A stretch of 64,000 nt of DNA from Notospermus geniculatus (lineage: Eukaryota > Nemertea > Pilidiophora > Heteronemertea > Lineidae), in assembly GCA_002633025.1 (NCBI GenBank), contig NMRB01002096.1:63025-127024 (forward strand), given 5' to 3'. The notes beneath the pieces were generated by a model. That model made no database searches. It saw only the letters and a program-made list of their open reading frames with translations, and was not told the DNA's origin. Made by a program: the position numbers and the translations under genes. Below are positions 10,855 through 21,071 of the stretch, one piece after another; position 1 is the stretch's first letter, and each line of letters opens with the position of its first letter.

Positions 10855-11547
10855 ATGAACATCTTGTTTCACAATACTCGCAGTATGCGCTTGAAAGAAG
10901 ACATCAGTAAATATGAGACTGTTAAAATTGAGAAAGCTTATTTTCCTTTTACGTATTACAATGTCAAACGGTCGTTAAACACAGACACTTTACAATATGC
11001 GATTGTTGACGACAGAAATCAAGTTGTGAGCAGGTCAAATATTCTTATCCCCGAAGGACTTTATACCTTGGAACAGTTCAATGACATCATTCAAATCAAA
11101 TTGAAAGACATTGATTTTGATGATGCGCTCAACTTTGTTTATCTGAACAACCAAGGTCGTATTGAAGTTAATCTTCACAGCGATCGTTTTGTTCCTTATT
11201 TTCAAAAAGAACTTTGTGAATTTTTCGGGCTTGACTGTAATGACAGTTATATAAGAAATTCAATCATAGGAACGTTACCTCCAAAATTGGCTCGTTATCA
11301 AGAGTATCGAGTGTACTGTAATATTGTTAACCCAAGTAAAAATGTTGTTAACGGCAGAGAGTCTCAGTTGATTTCAACATTTGTTCCGAAAGGAATGAAA
11401 TATGGTGATATCGCTGAATATTCTTCCCAAGAGCAGGTGGCGATCAATCAATACCAATATTCACACATTGAGATTGACATCAAGGATCAGAACGATGAAG
11501 ATGTTGTTTTTGACACACCATTTAGTGTAAAATTATTGTTAGAATAA
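10855..11547 (+). CDS. Uncharacterised 230-residue protein of a virus-like cassette (ORF1)
   Basis: An intronless 230-residue frame, strongly AT-rich and in clear contrast to its GC-richer flanks. No signal peptide or membrane segment is seen. The protein is rich in Asn, Asp, Tyr and Ile and has the alternating hydrophobic pattern of a beta-rich fold. Its middle has IPEGLYTLEQFNDIIQI (about residues 66-82), and its second half has YCNIVNPSKNVV followed by a C-terminal strand-like segment. The start ATG at 10855 follows an A-rich leader, and the stop TAA is followed at once by the ATG of the next gene. Proteins of this size and layout are common beside capsid genes in Polinton/Maverick and adintovirus-type elements of marine animals. 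I infer a structural or virion-associated role, but I cannot name a family with certainty. A lone retained cellular gene is less likely given the packing. Confidence 0.65.
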   Translation: MNILFHNTRSMRLKEDISKYETVKIEKAYFPFTYYNVKRSLNTDTLQYAIVDDRNQVVSRSNILIPEGLYTLEQFNDIIQIKLKDIDFDDALNFVYLNNQGRIEVNLHSDRFVPYFQKELCEFFGLDCNDSYIRNSIIGTLPPKLARYQEYRVYCNIVNPSKNVVNGRESQLISTFVPKGMKYGDIAEYSSQEQVAINQYQYSHIEIDIKDQNDEDVVFDTPFSVKLLLE

Positions 11548-12012
11548 ATGGACGAACCAGACGGAGTTCCTTCTGGAAATGAATTTAGGTCAGAGATGAT
11601 TGAGAAAATGAAAGACGATTTAGTTCTGAAAATAAATAAAAGACAAAACTTGTGTAAAAAATATAAAAAAGCTTCAAACATCATTCACTGGTTAGAAACT
11701 GGTTGTTTCATTACAAGCGCGACCATCGCAGCTGTTGGCGCAGGAGGAGTTGTTACAAATCTTGTTTCAGTCCCCATTTCTGTGATCTTGGCGCTAGGTG
11801 GAATAACTGGAAAAGTTGTTGTGCCAAAGTTGAAGAAGAAATATAAAAAACATCAGCATATGTTGATGACTCATCTTACGTGTTTGAATTCAATCAACAA
11901 TCTGCTGTCTAAGGCGATTACAGACCAAGAGATTTCTGCTGGTGAATTTGATTTGATCACAAAAGAATATGGAAAATCAAATGTTGTATTCAAAGAATCT
12001 GAACAGACTTGA
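11548..12012 (+). CDS. Small membrane protein with a glycine-rich hydrophobic hairpin (ORF2)
   Basis: This 154-residue frame starts on the base after the ORF1 stop (TAA then ATG), a zero-gap arrangement typical of compact viral genomes and not of animal genes. The N-terminus is charged and probably helical (Lys/Glu-rich, residues 10-45). A long hydrophobic stretch follows, residues about 50-93, rich in Gly, Ala, Val and Ile, that can form two membrane-spanning helices with a short turn. A basic segment (KLKKKYKKHQH) and a C-terminal helical region end it. Such helical-hairpin proteins are frequent in virus-like DNA elements, where they may be virion-membrane or membrane-disrupting factors; that role is inference. 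I cannot match it to a named family. The frame is intact. Confidence 0.6.
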   Translation: MDEPDGVPSGNEFRSEMIEKMKDDLVLKINKRQNLCKKYKKASNIIHWLETGCFITSATIAAVGAGGVVTNLVSVPISVILALGGITGKVVVPKLKKKYKKHQHMLMTHLTCLNSINNLLSKAITDQEISAGEFDLITKEYGKSNVVFKESEQT

Positions 12013-12049
12013 CTTTCATCAAGCGATGAGCTTGTTTGGGCCGTACGGC

Positions 12050-12181
12050 GAGTCAGACCTTAGTAATGATGGACATGACTTTATAAGTTTTATGACTTAT
12101 AAAATCATTTCATTCGAGTCAGACCTTAGTAATGATGGACATGACTTTATAAGTTTTATGACTTATAAAATCATTTCATTC
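12050..12181. terminator. Two identical 66-bp units, each with a 14-bp hairpin, between convergent genes
   Basis: Units 12050-12115 and 12116-12181 are identical. Each contains ATGACTTTATAAGT, a 6-base loop and ACTTATAAAATCAT, a stem of 14 pairs with one mismatch. The pair sits between the 3' end of ORF2 (plus) and the 3' end of ORF3 (minus). A bidirectional transcription-end or RNA-processing signal is a reasonable inference, but no AATAAA signal is obvious. Perfect identity shows that the duplication is recent. Confidence 0.55.
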
Positions 12182-12197
12182 GAGATATCATTTTACA

Positions 12198-12503
12198 TTA
12201 GATTCCCATCGCTAGGTCAAACCCATAATATTTTTTTCCTTCCATTTTTCCAAGGGATCTGATGTACTCATAGTTAGGATTTTTCTCGAACTCCTTTTTG
12301 ATGACAGAGGTTGTAAATGTTGTGATCATGTTGTCTTCATTGTCGACAAGCGTGAGGATCATAGCGTCCCCGTTTTTGGTCGGGATGGTCATATGTTCGA
12401 CAACTTTGTACCAGATGTCAGTAGGGACATCTCTCCACTGGCCGAACGCTGTAGACTTTGTCACACGTGAGTTCAATTCGTCGTCGGTTGGAAAGTGAGT
12501 CAT
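12198..12503 (-). CDS. Small 101-residue protein of the virus-like cassette (ORF3)
   Basis: An intact minus-strand frame converging on ORF1-ORF2. It has the pattern QWRDVPTDIWYKVVEH, then MILTLVDNEDN, and a C-terminal part with YEYIRSLGK and a Gly/Lys/Tyr-rich end. The beta-strand-like succession and single small domain recall short OB-like or chromatin-independent proteins found in virus-like DNA elements, which I could only confirm by profile search. There is no signal peptide or membrane segment. The start ATG at 12503 is the first in frame. Base composition is closer to ORF1-ORF2 than to the surrounding minisatellites. The convergent position suggests an early/late division of expression, which is inference. 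Confidence 0.55.
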   Translation of the reverse strand: MTHFPTDDELNSRVTKSTAFGQWRDVPTDIWYKVVEHMTIPTKNGDAMILTLVDNEDNMITTFTTSVIKKEFEKNPNYEYIRSLGKMEGKKYYGFDLAMGI

Positions 12504-12540
12504 TTTGTATGTGAGAGGAATGTATTAGATATAGACATTT

Positions 12541-12735
12541 TGGCGATGTGGCAGATGGAGATGAGGACAGAGGGCAGATGGGCAGACAAAATGTAAAATG
12601 TGAAAAACCTCGCAGACGGGCGGACGGGCAGATGGGCAGATGGAGATAAGGAAAAATTGTCAAACTTGGAAAAGTTGTCAAACTTGTAAAAGTTGTCAAA
12701 CTTGGAGAAGTTGTCAAACGTGGAGAAGTTGTGAC
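12541..12735. repeat. Two short minisatellites
   Basis: First come units of GGGCAGATGGGCAGAC type (about 12545-12645). Four units of an 18-bp repeat, AAGTTGTCAAACTTGGAG, follow at about 12653-12730. Both lie directly upstream of ORF3 on its coding strand. They produce long but meaningless frames. Confidence 0.75.
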
Positions 12736-12865
12736 ATGAATTTGACTAGGGTTAGGTGGGAAAGGTGTCAGGGCGGTTTTCAGTCAAAGTTCAGTTGGGT
12801 CCATTCTCCCACTTTTACCCTACTCCGGACAATGCCACCTCAGAATCCCACAGACATAAGCCCTT

Positions 12866-14148
12866 GTTACACTACATAAAAAACCCGTGTCGAACCCGGG
12901 TTTTTTCTGTCCACACCTGTTAAAAACGCGGTGTAATAATCCCCTCCGAGCTGGAACGGGTTTTGGAGATCTTAATTTAGGTCCCCTCACAAAAGGGGCT
13001 GTTTCACTTTGAATTCAAGATTGCGATTTGTGATCCGTCGGAAAACTGAAAGAGCTATGATCTCGCAATTTGGAGGGATAATTCTGTGTTTCAGACCAAT
13101 TTCAATGGTACAACAATCAATAACATTTGAAGTAATTTTTTTAAGACAAAAGGATTTAAACGTCTTCATATACTAAGAAATAATCAATTGTTTTACATGA
13201 TATTTGGCATATGGATTTGGGTGGCACTCATTTTTATGTTAAGATAAAAGAAACAAGAGAAAAAAGTCACGAAATGTTGATATTCTGTTTTTGAAATGCA
13301 AGAAACTCACCATGTAGTTCTTCTGGAAAGGACTGGTCTATTGATCCGTGTGGGGTGTGAGGTAGGCCTACAATGTACCAGCATTCATGGCAAAGAATAG
13401 CTGTCTTTGTTGTCACAGCTATTGTATGAACAGTCTTACATCAGGCCAGGAACTAGCCAGCACCACAACTCCATAGGCATTGAGAATTAGAGTTACATGA
13501 CAGTAAGGGCAGATTGATGACCATTCAAAAGAATGTTTTATTTGACAGATTACCTCACTGAATCAGTTTGTAGTGTTTCCTATGCAAAAAACACCACCCC
13601 GTTCAGATGAATGGTTGAACCCAAGTTGTCACACAAGTTGTCCAGTCCTATTATGTCACTGTTATGACTCTGTTGACAATGGCAGTCAACAATAGGCCTA
13701 AGGGTCTTCAGAGTGTTCATGTTCTTCCAAATGAGTGATATCAAACTACTTTTGTGACTTTTTTTGGTACTTTCATTGAATATAACTGGATTATTTTGCA
13801 GGTAGGTGACACATGGCTCATTTGCGAACCTAGAATCCAAGTTTTTAAAGAAATATTTTGATTCTAATATGAAACTCCAAGGATTCGAACACCCATTGTC
13901 TTAAAAAATTACTTCAAATGTTATTGATTGTTGTACCATTGAAATTGGTCTGAAACACAGAATTATCCCTCCAAATTGCAAGATCATAGCTCTTTCAGTT
14001 TTCCCATGGATCACAAATCGCAATCTTGAATTCAAAGTGAAACAGCCCCTTTGAGTAGTGTTGACGGGCACCGGGCCTCAGGAGGGTTTTTTCAGAGCCG
14101 GGCTAGACCCGGGTGTCAAAAAACCCGGGTATTTCAGTGTAGTGTAAC
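12866..14148. mobile_element. 1.28-kb TIR element with TTACACTAC ends
   Basis: The left end GTTACACTACATAAAAAACC and the right end complement (GTAGTGTAAC) match as inverted repeats, followed by CCCGGGTTTTTT on both sides. An inner inverted pair, about 13000-13150 and 13893-14052, extends the arms to roughly 260 bases. No transposase is visible, so it is non-autonomous. Related ends occur at 42603-43099 and 55121. Confidence 0.7.
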
Positions 14149-14172
14149 CACGGCTATACTCTCTTTTACACA

Positions 14173-14652
14173 TAAGAGGTGAGTCCTGGAAAACTACCGA
14201 CGGTGATGAATTATGATTGACAGGTCATAAATTCCGATCTCATATTGGTCATGTCTGTGGTAGGAGTGCCCATAACTTCTTGAGGTGTGCAGAAATGCGA
14301 TTCCCCTCGAAGTCAACAGACCGTACACTGTTACGAGGTGGTGTTGATCTTTTCTGAAAGCCAAATGCATGTCATTTTCAGGTTTGTTTTCCTAATACCA
14401 GACAAGCATTTCATGTTGTGATCGTTTTCCCTGTGAACCAGGAAACTGAACCTGAAAATGGCACTAAGATCTACACTTCACAAGATTGTGTTAGGTCTGT
14501 CGGCTTTTTTGGGTATGTGGGGTAATTACGCGTTTGTACACACCACAGAAAGTTCCTACCGCAATCATGGTCAATAGGAGATCGGAATTTATCCACATGA
14601 CCTGTCAATCAATCACGTACACCGTCGGTGGTTTTCCAGGACTGACCTCTTA
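14173..14652. mobile_element. 480-bp MITE with about 70-bp TIRs
   Basis: TAAGAGGTGAGTCCTGGAAA at the left and TTTCCAGGACTGACCTCTTA at the right are inverted repeats. They extend inward through ACCGACGGTG and GACAGGTCAT. TA is present at both outer ends. A further foldback, GCTTCGGCAG with CTGCCGAAG, follows at about 14706-14736. Confidence 0.7.
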
Positions 14653-14760
14653 AAGCTGACCGGTCAGATATACTCTCCGACTTGTGTGAAAAAATTTTTA
14701 CGCTCAGCTTCGGCAGACCACGAGGCTGCCGAAGTCGAGCGTTCGGTAATGTTCGTAATG

Positions 14761-14830
14761 TACACTCATGGAAAAAAGTAAATGGACAGCAGTTTTTCTT
14801 GAATATCTCCAAACCATTGCGATGTAGGAG
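14761..14830. mobile_element. Truncated Tc1/mariner-type terminal repeat
   Basis: TACACTCATGGAAAAAAGT followed by AAATGGACAGCAGTTT matches the TIR of the complete element at 35799-36604. No matching right end is seen downstream, so this is one end of a broken copy. The following bases to about 15250 show no clear feature. Confidence 0.55.
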
Positions 14831-15268
14831 ACTGAGCCTAACATATGTGATAGCAATTTTCCTGGCTATCTGGTGATATCAAAGTTCGGAAAATCCGGTG
14901 AAATCCATCTTTGATAGAAGGAACTTTGTAAAGTCATGTTTTTCGCTACTTTTTTATTTGCAGGTTTTCAGTGAAAATTTTTAAAGGAGAGTATTCCTCT
15001 CATCGGGAGCTTTCATATCATATCTTGAATTTTCAATTATTTTAATTAGAAAGGTGGTTTTTAACCACTTTTATCGAAATTATTCTGCACATGCCAGACA
15101 CACCTTTGACACAGTCCCTTGCTGTCATTGTCCTGTTGAGCAGATCAGAATAAATGGCCATTCAATAGTTTTTTGTGTGTTGACGTGTGCCTGTGGTTAT
15201 AGGGCTGCACTCAGTTGATAGGAAATTCACCCACACAATTCAAATAGCTTCAAATTGAATTTAAGGCA

Positions 15269-15383
15269 GTGACAGACTAGTGCGTATGCGACGCGGAGCG
15301 ACGCGTTTTCCTTTGTGCTCAGTGGTGCCTGAAAACACAAAAGAAAACGCTTAGCTCCGCGCCGTGTCGCGCTAGTCTGTCAC
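15269..15383. mobile_element. 115-bp palindromic MITE
   Basis: GTGACAGACTAGTGCG at the left pairs with CGCGCTAGTCTGTCAC at the right. Further pairing of GCGACGCG-type and AAAACGC-type segments makes nearly the whole element a hairpin. Confidence 0.65.
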
Positions 15384-15540
15384 CGGCTTTAGATTAATGA
15401 AGTTTACTGTTATTCAACCACTAGTTAACCAATGGAGTGTCACAAGTGGACCGTGTTAAAAAATTGACGCTATGTAGGAAATTGACCGTCTGACCACTAC
15501 CTTCCATGACTTGGTTTTGCTCATTCATTGTGAAGTAGAA

Positions 15541-16227
15541 ATGACAACAATTGAGGAATCCAAGTCTGAAGATGGCGTAAGAAATTATGCGCTAAACATC
15601 TTTGAGCTGCACGTCTTTCTGTTGCAGTTGAAGGACACAGCTTCACAGGGGGATGGAGATCGAAGTGTAATCAACATGAAGCGGCTATTGCTTTATTTTC
15701 GGTCAGCAGGTCCTAGCAAGAATTATTATTCCCTTGATATGCTGGTAGCAGTAGACCAGTTAGAAGTCATGTTGTCTCCACTGCTGGCCCATTTTGTTAA
15801 GTGGGGCAGATTCTGCAATCTTAGAGGTGGAAAGGGCAACAATATGGAATGTGATTTGGCTCAGGAGATAATGAACCGAGAGATCAAGAAGTCAATTGAA
15901 AATATGGGTGCCAACAAGACAGTCAAAACAATCAGTCGAGTGTCTAAAGCTGAAACAGGCATCAATGTGGTGGTAACGAACTTCTGTGATGAAACTGGCA
16001 TCCATAGGAGGAGTGTTCAACATACTCATAGAGAAGCTGCTGAGGATGAACGTATTATTCGAAATGACTTCCGAAAATTAAGGCCATTTCGAATAACTCC
16101 AGGCAGAGCACACAGTGCATTTCTTCCAGATACTGACTGCACGATTCTTGCCAAGTTAGACATGAATTCTCTATTTACATGGATAGAACATCACAAAGCA
16201 ATGCTTGGTGCAGACGTTCAACATTAG
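15541..16227 (+). CDS. DUF6589-like domain protein, C-terminal fragment
   Basis: From the ATG at 15541 the frame encodes about 228 residues; it stays open 30 bases further upstream without an ATG. A pyrimidine-rich tract ending in GAAGTAG precedes the ATG, so an internal exon starting near 15540 is plausible. Diagnostic for the DUF6589 family are the segment with LLLYFRSAGPSKNYYSLDML, the SPLLAHFVKWGRFCN segment and GGKGNNMECDLAQEIMNREIK. DUF6589 proteins occur in fungi and in many marine invertebrates as large, multicopy, poorly characterised proteins. Their copy number suggests a tie to mobile DNA, which is inference. The N-terminal part of the family is not visible upstream within the window. 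The downstream 16228-16660 segment has no matching frame, so the gene is partial or ends here. Function is unknown. Confidence 0.55.
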   Translation: MTTIEESKSEDGVRNYALNIFELHVFLLQLKDTASQGDGDRSVINMKRLLLYFRSAGPSKNYYSLDMLVAVDQLEVMLSPLLAHFVKWGRFCNLRGGKGNNMECDLAQEIMNREIKKSIENMGANKTVKTISRVSKAETGINVVVTNFCDETGIHRRSVQHTHREAAEDERIIRNDFRKLRPFRITPGRAHSAFLPDTDCTILAKLDMNSLFTWIEHHKAMLGADVQH

Positions 16228-17863
16228 AGAGCTTTCGCACCCGCACGTTTAGGCAACCGACTACATTTAGTTATACGTAACCGTAACCGGTGAAACGGAT
16301 AAGGTTTAGCGGTTTCGCAAAGAGACACGGCTATCAAGCATAAGAACTATCCGTAAAGATCGGTGTTTACGGATAAGACGAGGTAGTCTTTTGACTGTGC
16401 TCGAGTCATACGAGTTGACCGAGAGGCCTACTGTGCTTGTATTGTGTGATCCCTGTTTGCGGGAGATTAAAACCGTACTCGCCTCACGCGTACCGTGCTT
16501 GTTACCCGTGAACTGTGGCCGGCTAGTGTATAGGCCTTCATTTAGCGTCTGTCCACACGTCACAACTGCTCACAAGATGATGACGTAAAAGTGAACATTC
16601 AGCAAACCGTTCAATTGCGAAAGACCCATACTGATCGCACGGCAGTCAATGGAAACTGCTCTTTTTGCACGGATTTCATTCACAACCCAAAAGCTTAATA
16701 AAAGATGATCCAAACAAAACATACAACATGTTACACCTGGCATGCATGAGGAATCCTTCTAAATTTGATAACAAAGAATGGCAGTCACCGTTGGAATTAC
16801 TACGACAGGGGACCAGTCTAAGTGTTACTTATAACTCAGCCGCCAGGAGGCCACTGCGAAGGTGCAGGTCACGGTCATGTGCAACGACGCGGCAGTTTAC
16901 GGTCGTCGTAGTTGAATTTTTGTGGACCAACTGACACATGTAGGAACTACCCGGTATTTATGAAACATTTCGTGAAGTCTTACCCAATACTTTTACACTA
17001 AGCAACTATTAAAGCTGTAAAGGGCAAAAATGCCAATCTCAATTGGCACGACCAGAGCTTTTGTGTTGGTGCTGGCAAAAGTCAGTCAGCATGGTCAGTC
17101 GTTCATTCATTCACTCACAGACACAGTGTCATTATCAATGCATATCATGCATCATGTAGGCCTACACAGGCCTAATAACAATAAGCGATGTATGGCGTTG
17201 TATGGCATTGTATGGTGTACATGTGTAGCCCTTTCCTACCCTACCCGTCGGTGATGTCGGTAGGCGCGAGGCATGTTGCATGCATGCGCATCGGCCTAGG
17301 CCAACATGTAGGCCTAAAAGTGCATTCTGCTGATGGGCTGCTCGCAGCCGATCTGCAGAATGCACGTCACAAACCTCAGGTACAACTATAACAGTCTAAT
17401 ATATCATTACAGCCACTAGTATTCATGTTTCTCTTTTTCATCTACTTCAGAATTTGGCACTTGTTTTCTGTAGACGCGGTTTACTTCCTGCAACACATTA
17501 GGCCTATTTAGTGCAAATCTTCACAAACGCACGCAGCTTCAATGCATCAACCTCCTACCCGCTTCATCTTCATCTTGTATCGACCTAAATCTATACGTCC
17601 TAGCACCTCTCTTTCACTTCACTGGATTTCTTTTGAAACTATTATTGACACCACCACTCAAATAGCGCGTAGTTGTGTGAAGTGGCCTACAGTCCAATTG
17701 GGCTATAATAAGTCGAAAACAAGAGCAACGCAAAGCGTGGCATATGCCCCCGCCTGTATGTTGAGTTGGGCGAAACTCCGGTCAAGTTATGTTGAAATCA
17801 GATTCCGTCGATATCAGGGAACATGCATACCAAAAACCAATATCACCGGACAAACAGTACATT
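16228..17863. other. Non-coding stretch with one foldback
   Basis: No exon-like frame is supported. GTGCATTCTGC and GCAGAATGCAC form the arms of a hairpin at about 17321-17367, with a GC-rich loop. TAGGCCTA occurs three times between 17158 and 17510. Confidence 0.5.
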
Positions 17864-19031
17864 CCTGAAATTGACGTAATCTGATTTGAAGATGCCAGCT
17901 CTGGCGGCCATATTGTAAATTGAAATGCAGCCATTTTCATAAGGAACCTTACTTGAGTCGCCCTCAACATACGTACAAAAAGTCAATAGGATCAGACAAA
18001 CGCGTCTCCCTGAAATTGACGGAATCTGATTTCAAGATGGTGGTTCTAGTGGCCATATTGTAAATCGCAGCACGGCCGTTTTCGAAAGGAACCTTCCTCT
18101 AGTCACCTCCAACATACATGCCAAAAATCAATATGATCAGACAAACGCGTCTCCCTGAAATTGACGGAATCTGATTTCAAGATGGTGGTTCTAGTGGCCA
18201 TATTGTAAATCGCAGCACGGCAGTTTTCGAAAGGTACCTTCCTCTAGTCACCTCCAACATACATGCAAAAAATCAATATGATCAGACAAACGGCTTTCCC
18301 TGAAATTGACGGAATATGATTTAAAGATGGCGGCTCTGGCGGCCATACTGTAAATCAGAATGCGGCCATTTTCGAAAGGAACCTTCCTCTAGTCACTCCC
18401 AACATACACACAAAACATCAATACGATCGAACATATGGTTCTCCCTGAAATTGATGGAATATTTCAAGATTGCGGCTCTGGCGGCCATATTGTAAATCGC
18501 AGCGCGGCCATTTTCGAAAGGAACCTTCCTCTAGTCACCCCCAACACACATACAAGAAATCAATATGATCAGACAAACGGTTTTCCCTGAAATTGACTGA
18601 ATATGACTTCAAGATGGCGGCTCTGGCGGCCATACTGTAAATCAGAATGCGGCCATTTTCGAAAGGAACCTTCCTCTAGTCACCCCCAACATATAGACAA
18701 AAAATGAATACAATCGGACATAGGCCTATGGTTCTCCCTGAAATTGACGGAATCTGATTTCACGATTGCGGCTCTGGCGGCCATATTGTAAATCGGAACG
18801 CGGCCATTTTCGAAAGGAACCTTCGTTTAGACACCCCCGACATACACACAAAAAATCAATTTGATTGGACCAACTGCTTTCTTTTAAATGATCGGAAAAT
18901 GGAAAGTTTACGGCGCGACGACGCCGGACGACGCCGACGCCACCGCCGACGGACGGACGTAACGGGTGACGACATAATGCCCCCGCTTCTGTTGAAGCGG
19001 GGGCATAATGATGATGATGATGATGATGAAA
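17864..19031. repeat. Repeat family B: seven tandem 145-bp modules with palindromic end
   Basis: Modules start with CCTGAAATTGAC at 17864, 18009, 18154, 18299, 18444, 18586 and 18737, giving periods of 145, 145, 145, 145, 142 and 151. Each carries AAGATGGCGGCTCTGGCGG and CATATTGTAAATCGC. The array is followed by a CGACGACGCCG-rich tract (about 18912-18975), a perfect 13-bp-arm hairpin (18977-19006) of ATGCCCCCGCTTC, and an ATG microsatellite. This resembles non-autonomous Helitron/Helentron-type elements with central tandem repeats, which is inference. A second, inverted and partial copy lies at 40130-40380. Confidence 0.8.
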
Positions 19032-19733
19032 TGAATGTGAACTTCATGTATCCTTATTAGATGTACACTCATGGTCAAAAGTTTATGGACAAGACTTATC
19101 CCCCGTTTTCTCAAAAACTACTGGGGCTATAATGGCACAACCACCACCAAAATGTAGAAAGATTCATTGGCTATCAGATGAGGTTCATTTTTTCACAGAT
19201 ATTATGACGTCATGATGCTGTGATGTAATTTCTAAGACCACTTTTTTCAAATTTGTGGTTATCACTTTTTTCCCGTTTTTTCTCAACACTATCAGTCAGG
19301 TCAGTATTCAAAACATTCTTTGTCGAAATTTCATTAAAAAATCCAAAAGGAAATGGACTTTTATCGCGTTTGTCTTGAGACTCGACACTACCTGAAGTAA
19401 TCACTGAAACGGCCCCTCTTGTCTCAGTTCACTGTCATGGCACATTGTTACAAACACATGGGATAACCCTTTTGTGGACAGCCACACATGACTTGCCATT
19501 CTCATTTTAGTTCAGTACTGAGTTATGAAATTGACAGGACACCGAAGTGAATGTTTTGAGTGGCCTTTTGTCATTTTATAAAGCTGTTACCGCTGGTTCT
19601 TTATTGACCTATTATAGAGTATGACATCATAGCACCATTACGTCATAATATCTGTGAACCAAACTAACATCATCTGATAGCCACATAATTTTTGTACATT
19701 TTTGTGGTGGTTGCGCCATTATAACCCCATAGT

Positions 19734-21006
19734 CCAGGAGCTAACAAAGATTTAATGCACATCTCAAGTACACAAACTTTTTGGGGTTTGGGGGTTAGTT
19801 TCTATCCCACTGACCACAAAAACCCAATTCTTAAGTTCCGCAAATGGTGCGTTTAGAAGATAGAGCCGTTTGAATTTTGGGTACTGACTTTATCATTGGA
19901 GCAAAATCAGAGCATCAACGTACAGGGGCTTAGAATCTGATGTACAGCTAACTTTTAAATGGGTGGCTTGGGACCCATTAAATGTATTGTCAAATAAGAA
20001 AACTGCCCGAGTGGGCGATCCGAGTCACCCGGATTGCACTCGTTGATTTTCTCCGGCCGTGAAAGCCCGAGACCGCAGGTCGAGGGCTTTCAGGCCGGAG
20101 AAAATCAACGAGTGCAATCCGGGTGACGAGGATCGCTCACGAGGGCAGTTTTATTTTTATCACACACCACAGCCATGACGAAAAGAATCCACAATCACTG
20201 CAAATAACACAATTTTTGTAAGAAAAAGTTTTTAAAAATGTGATCGTTGGAAAGGGATTTCCCGAGGGCGATCCGGGCGGTCAGTCTGCCCGGTCAGTCC
20301 GGGCTCAGATCGACCTGATTGCATGGCAGGATCGCCCTCCGTGAAAGGGGAATCCCTGTCACCAATTTTTTGCTTTTTTTCGTTTAGTCGTTAGTATTTT
20401 AGTGAGTTTGAGATTCATGGATGTAATGCTGGGGAATACCTATCTGCAGCAGTCATAACGTGTAAGTTTGATTGTGTTTTATCGGAAATATTGACATTTT
20501 TATGAAACGTCATGCTCGATGACGTCATCATGGGTGTGTGATAAATAGATAGAAACATGGGTCCACTGAGACAGGAAAACATATTCTTACGTATTTTATC
20601 TTATTGGAAATGATGGTTTTACATCTTTTTCAGAATTCTGGCCCGGCGGCAATTTTAAATTGATAAATTACTGTTTATTGAATTTCTCATCCTATAGCAA
20701 ATAAAAACAAATAAGAATATGCTAATCTGATTCTATGGACCCATGTTTCTATCTATTGGCAATACATTTATAGGGTCTCAAGCCACCCATTTAAAAGTTA
20801 GCTGTACATCAGTATCCAAGCCCCTGTACAAATGCTTTGATTTTGGTCCAATGACAAAGCCAGTACCCAAAGTTCAAACGGCTCTAAACGCACCACTTGC
20901 GGAACTTAAGAATTGGGTTTTTGTGGCCAGTGGGATAGAAACTAACCCCCAAACCCAAAAAAGTTTTTGTACTTGAGATGTGCATTAAATCTTTGTTAGC
21001 TCCAGG
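19734..21006. mobile_element. 1.27-kb TIR element nested in the Tc1/mariner-type element
   Basis: Arms of about 255 bases (19734-19992 and 20752-21006) begin CCAGGAGCTAAC and run inward through AAAGATTTAATGCACATCTC and TTAGTTTCTATCCCACTG. The loop holds two GC-rich foldbacks: 19999-20152 and about 20250-20355. No protein is encoded. It interrupts the right TIR of the surrounding element, which gives the order of insertion. Confidence 0.7.
19999..20152. repeat. GC-rich foldback with about 60-bp arms
   Basis: AAACTGCCCGAGTGGGCGATC and the matching right arm ending GGGCAGTTT pair through GGATTGCACTCGTTGA and TTCTCCGGCC. The loop contains a smaller AAAGCCC/GGGCTTT stem. A second foldback about 100 bases downstream shares GGGCGATCCG. 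Confidence 0.75.
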
Positions 21007-21071
21007 TATACCAGTAGTTTTTGAGAAAACGGGGGAAAACTGGTGTCCATAAACTTTTTACCATGAGTGTA

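Larger units (their letters stand above)
19064..21071. mobile_element. 2-kb Tc1/mariner-type non-autonomous element, interrupted
   Basis: The left end TACACTCATGGTCAAAAG and right end complement (CATGAGTGTA) are typical Tc1/mariner-style termini at a TA site. The TIRs extend through TTATGGACA and CCCGTTTTCTCAAAAACTA. The original element is split: its left part (19064-19733) and its right end (21007-21071) are separated by another element at 19734-21006. An empty site of the host repeat is seen at about 21350-21370. No transposase frame is present. Confidence 0.75.
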
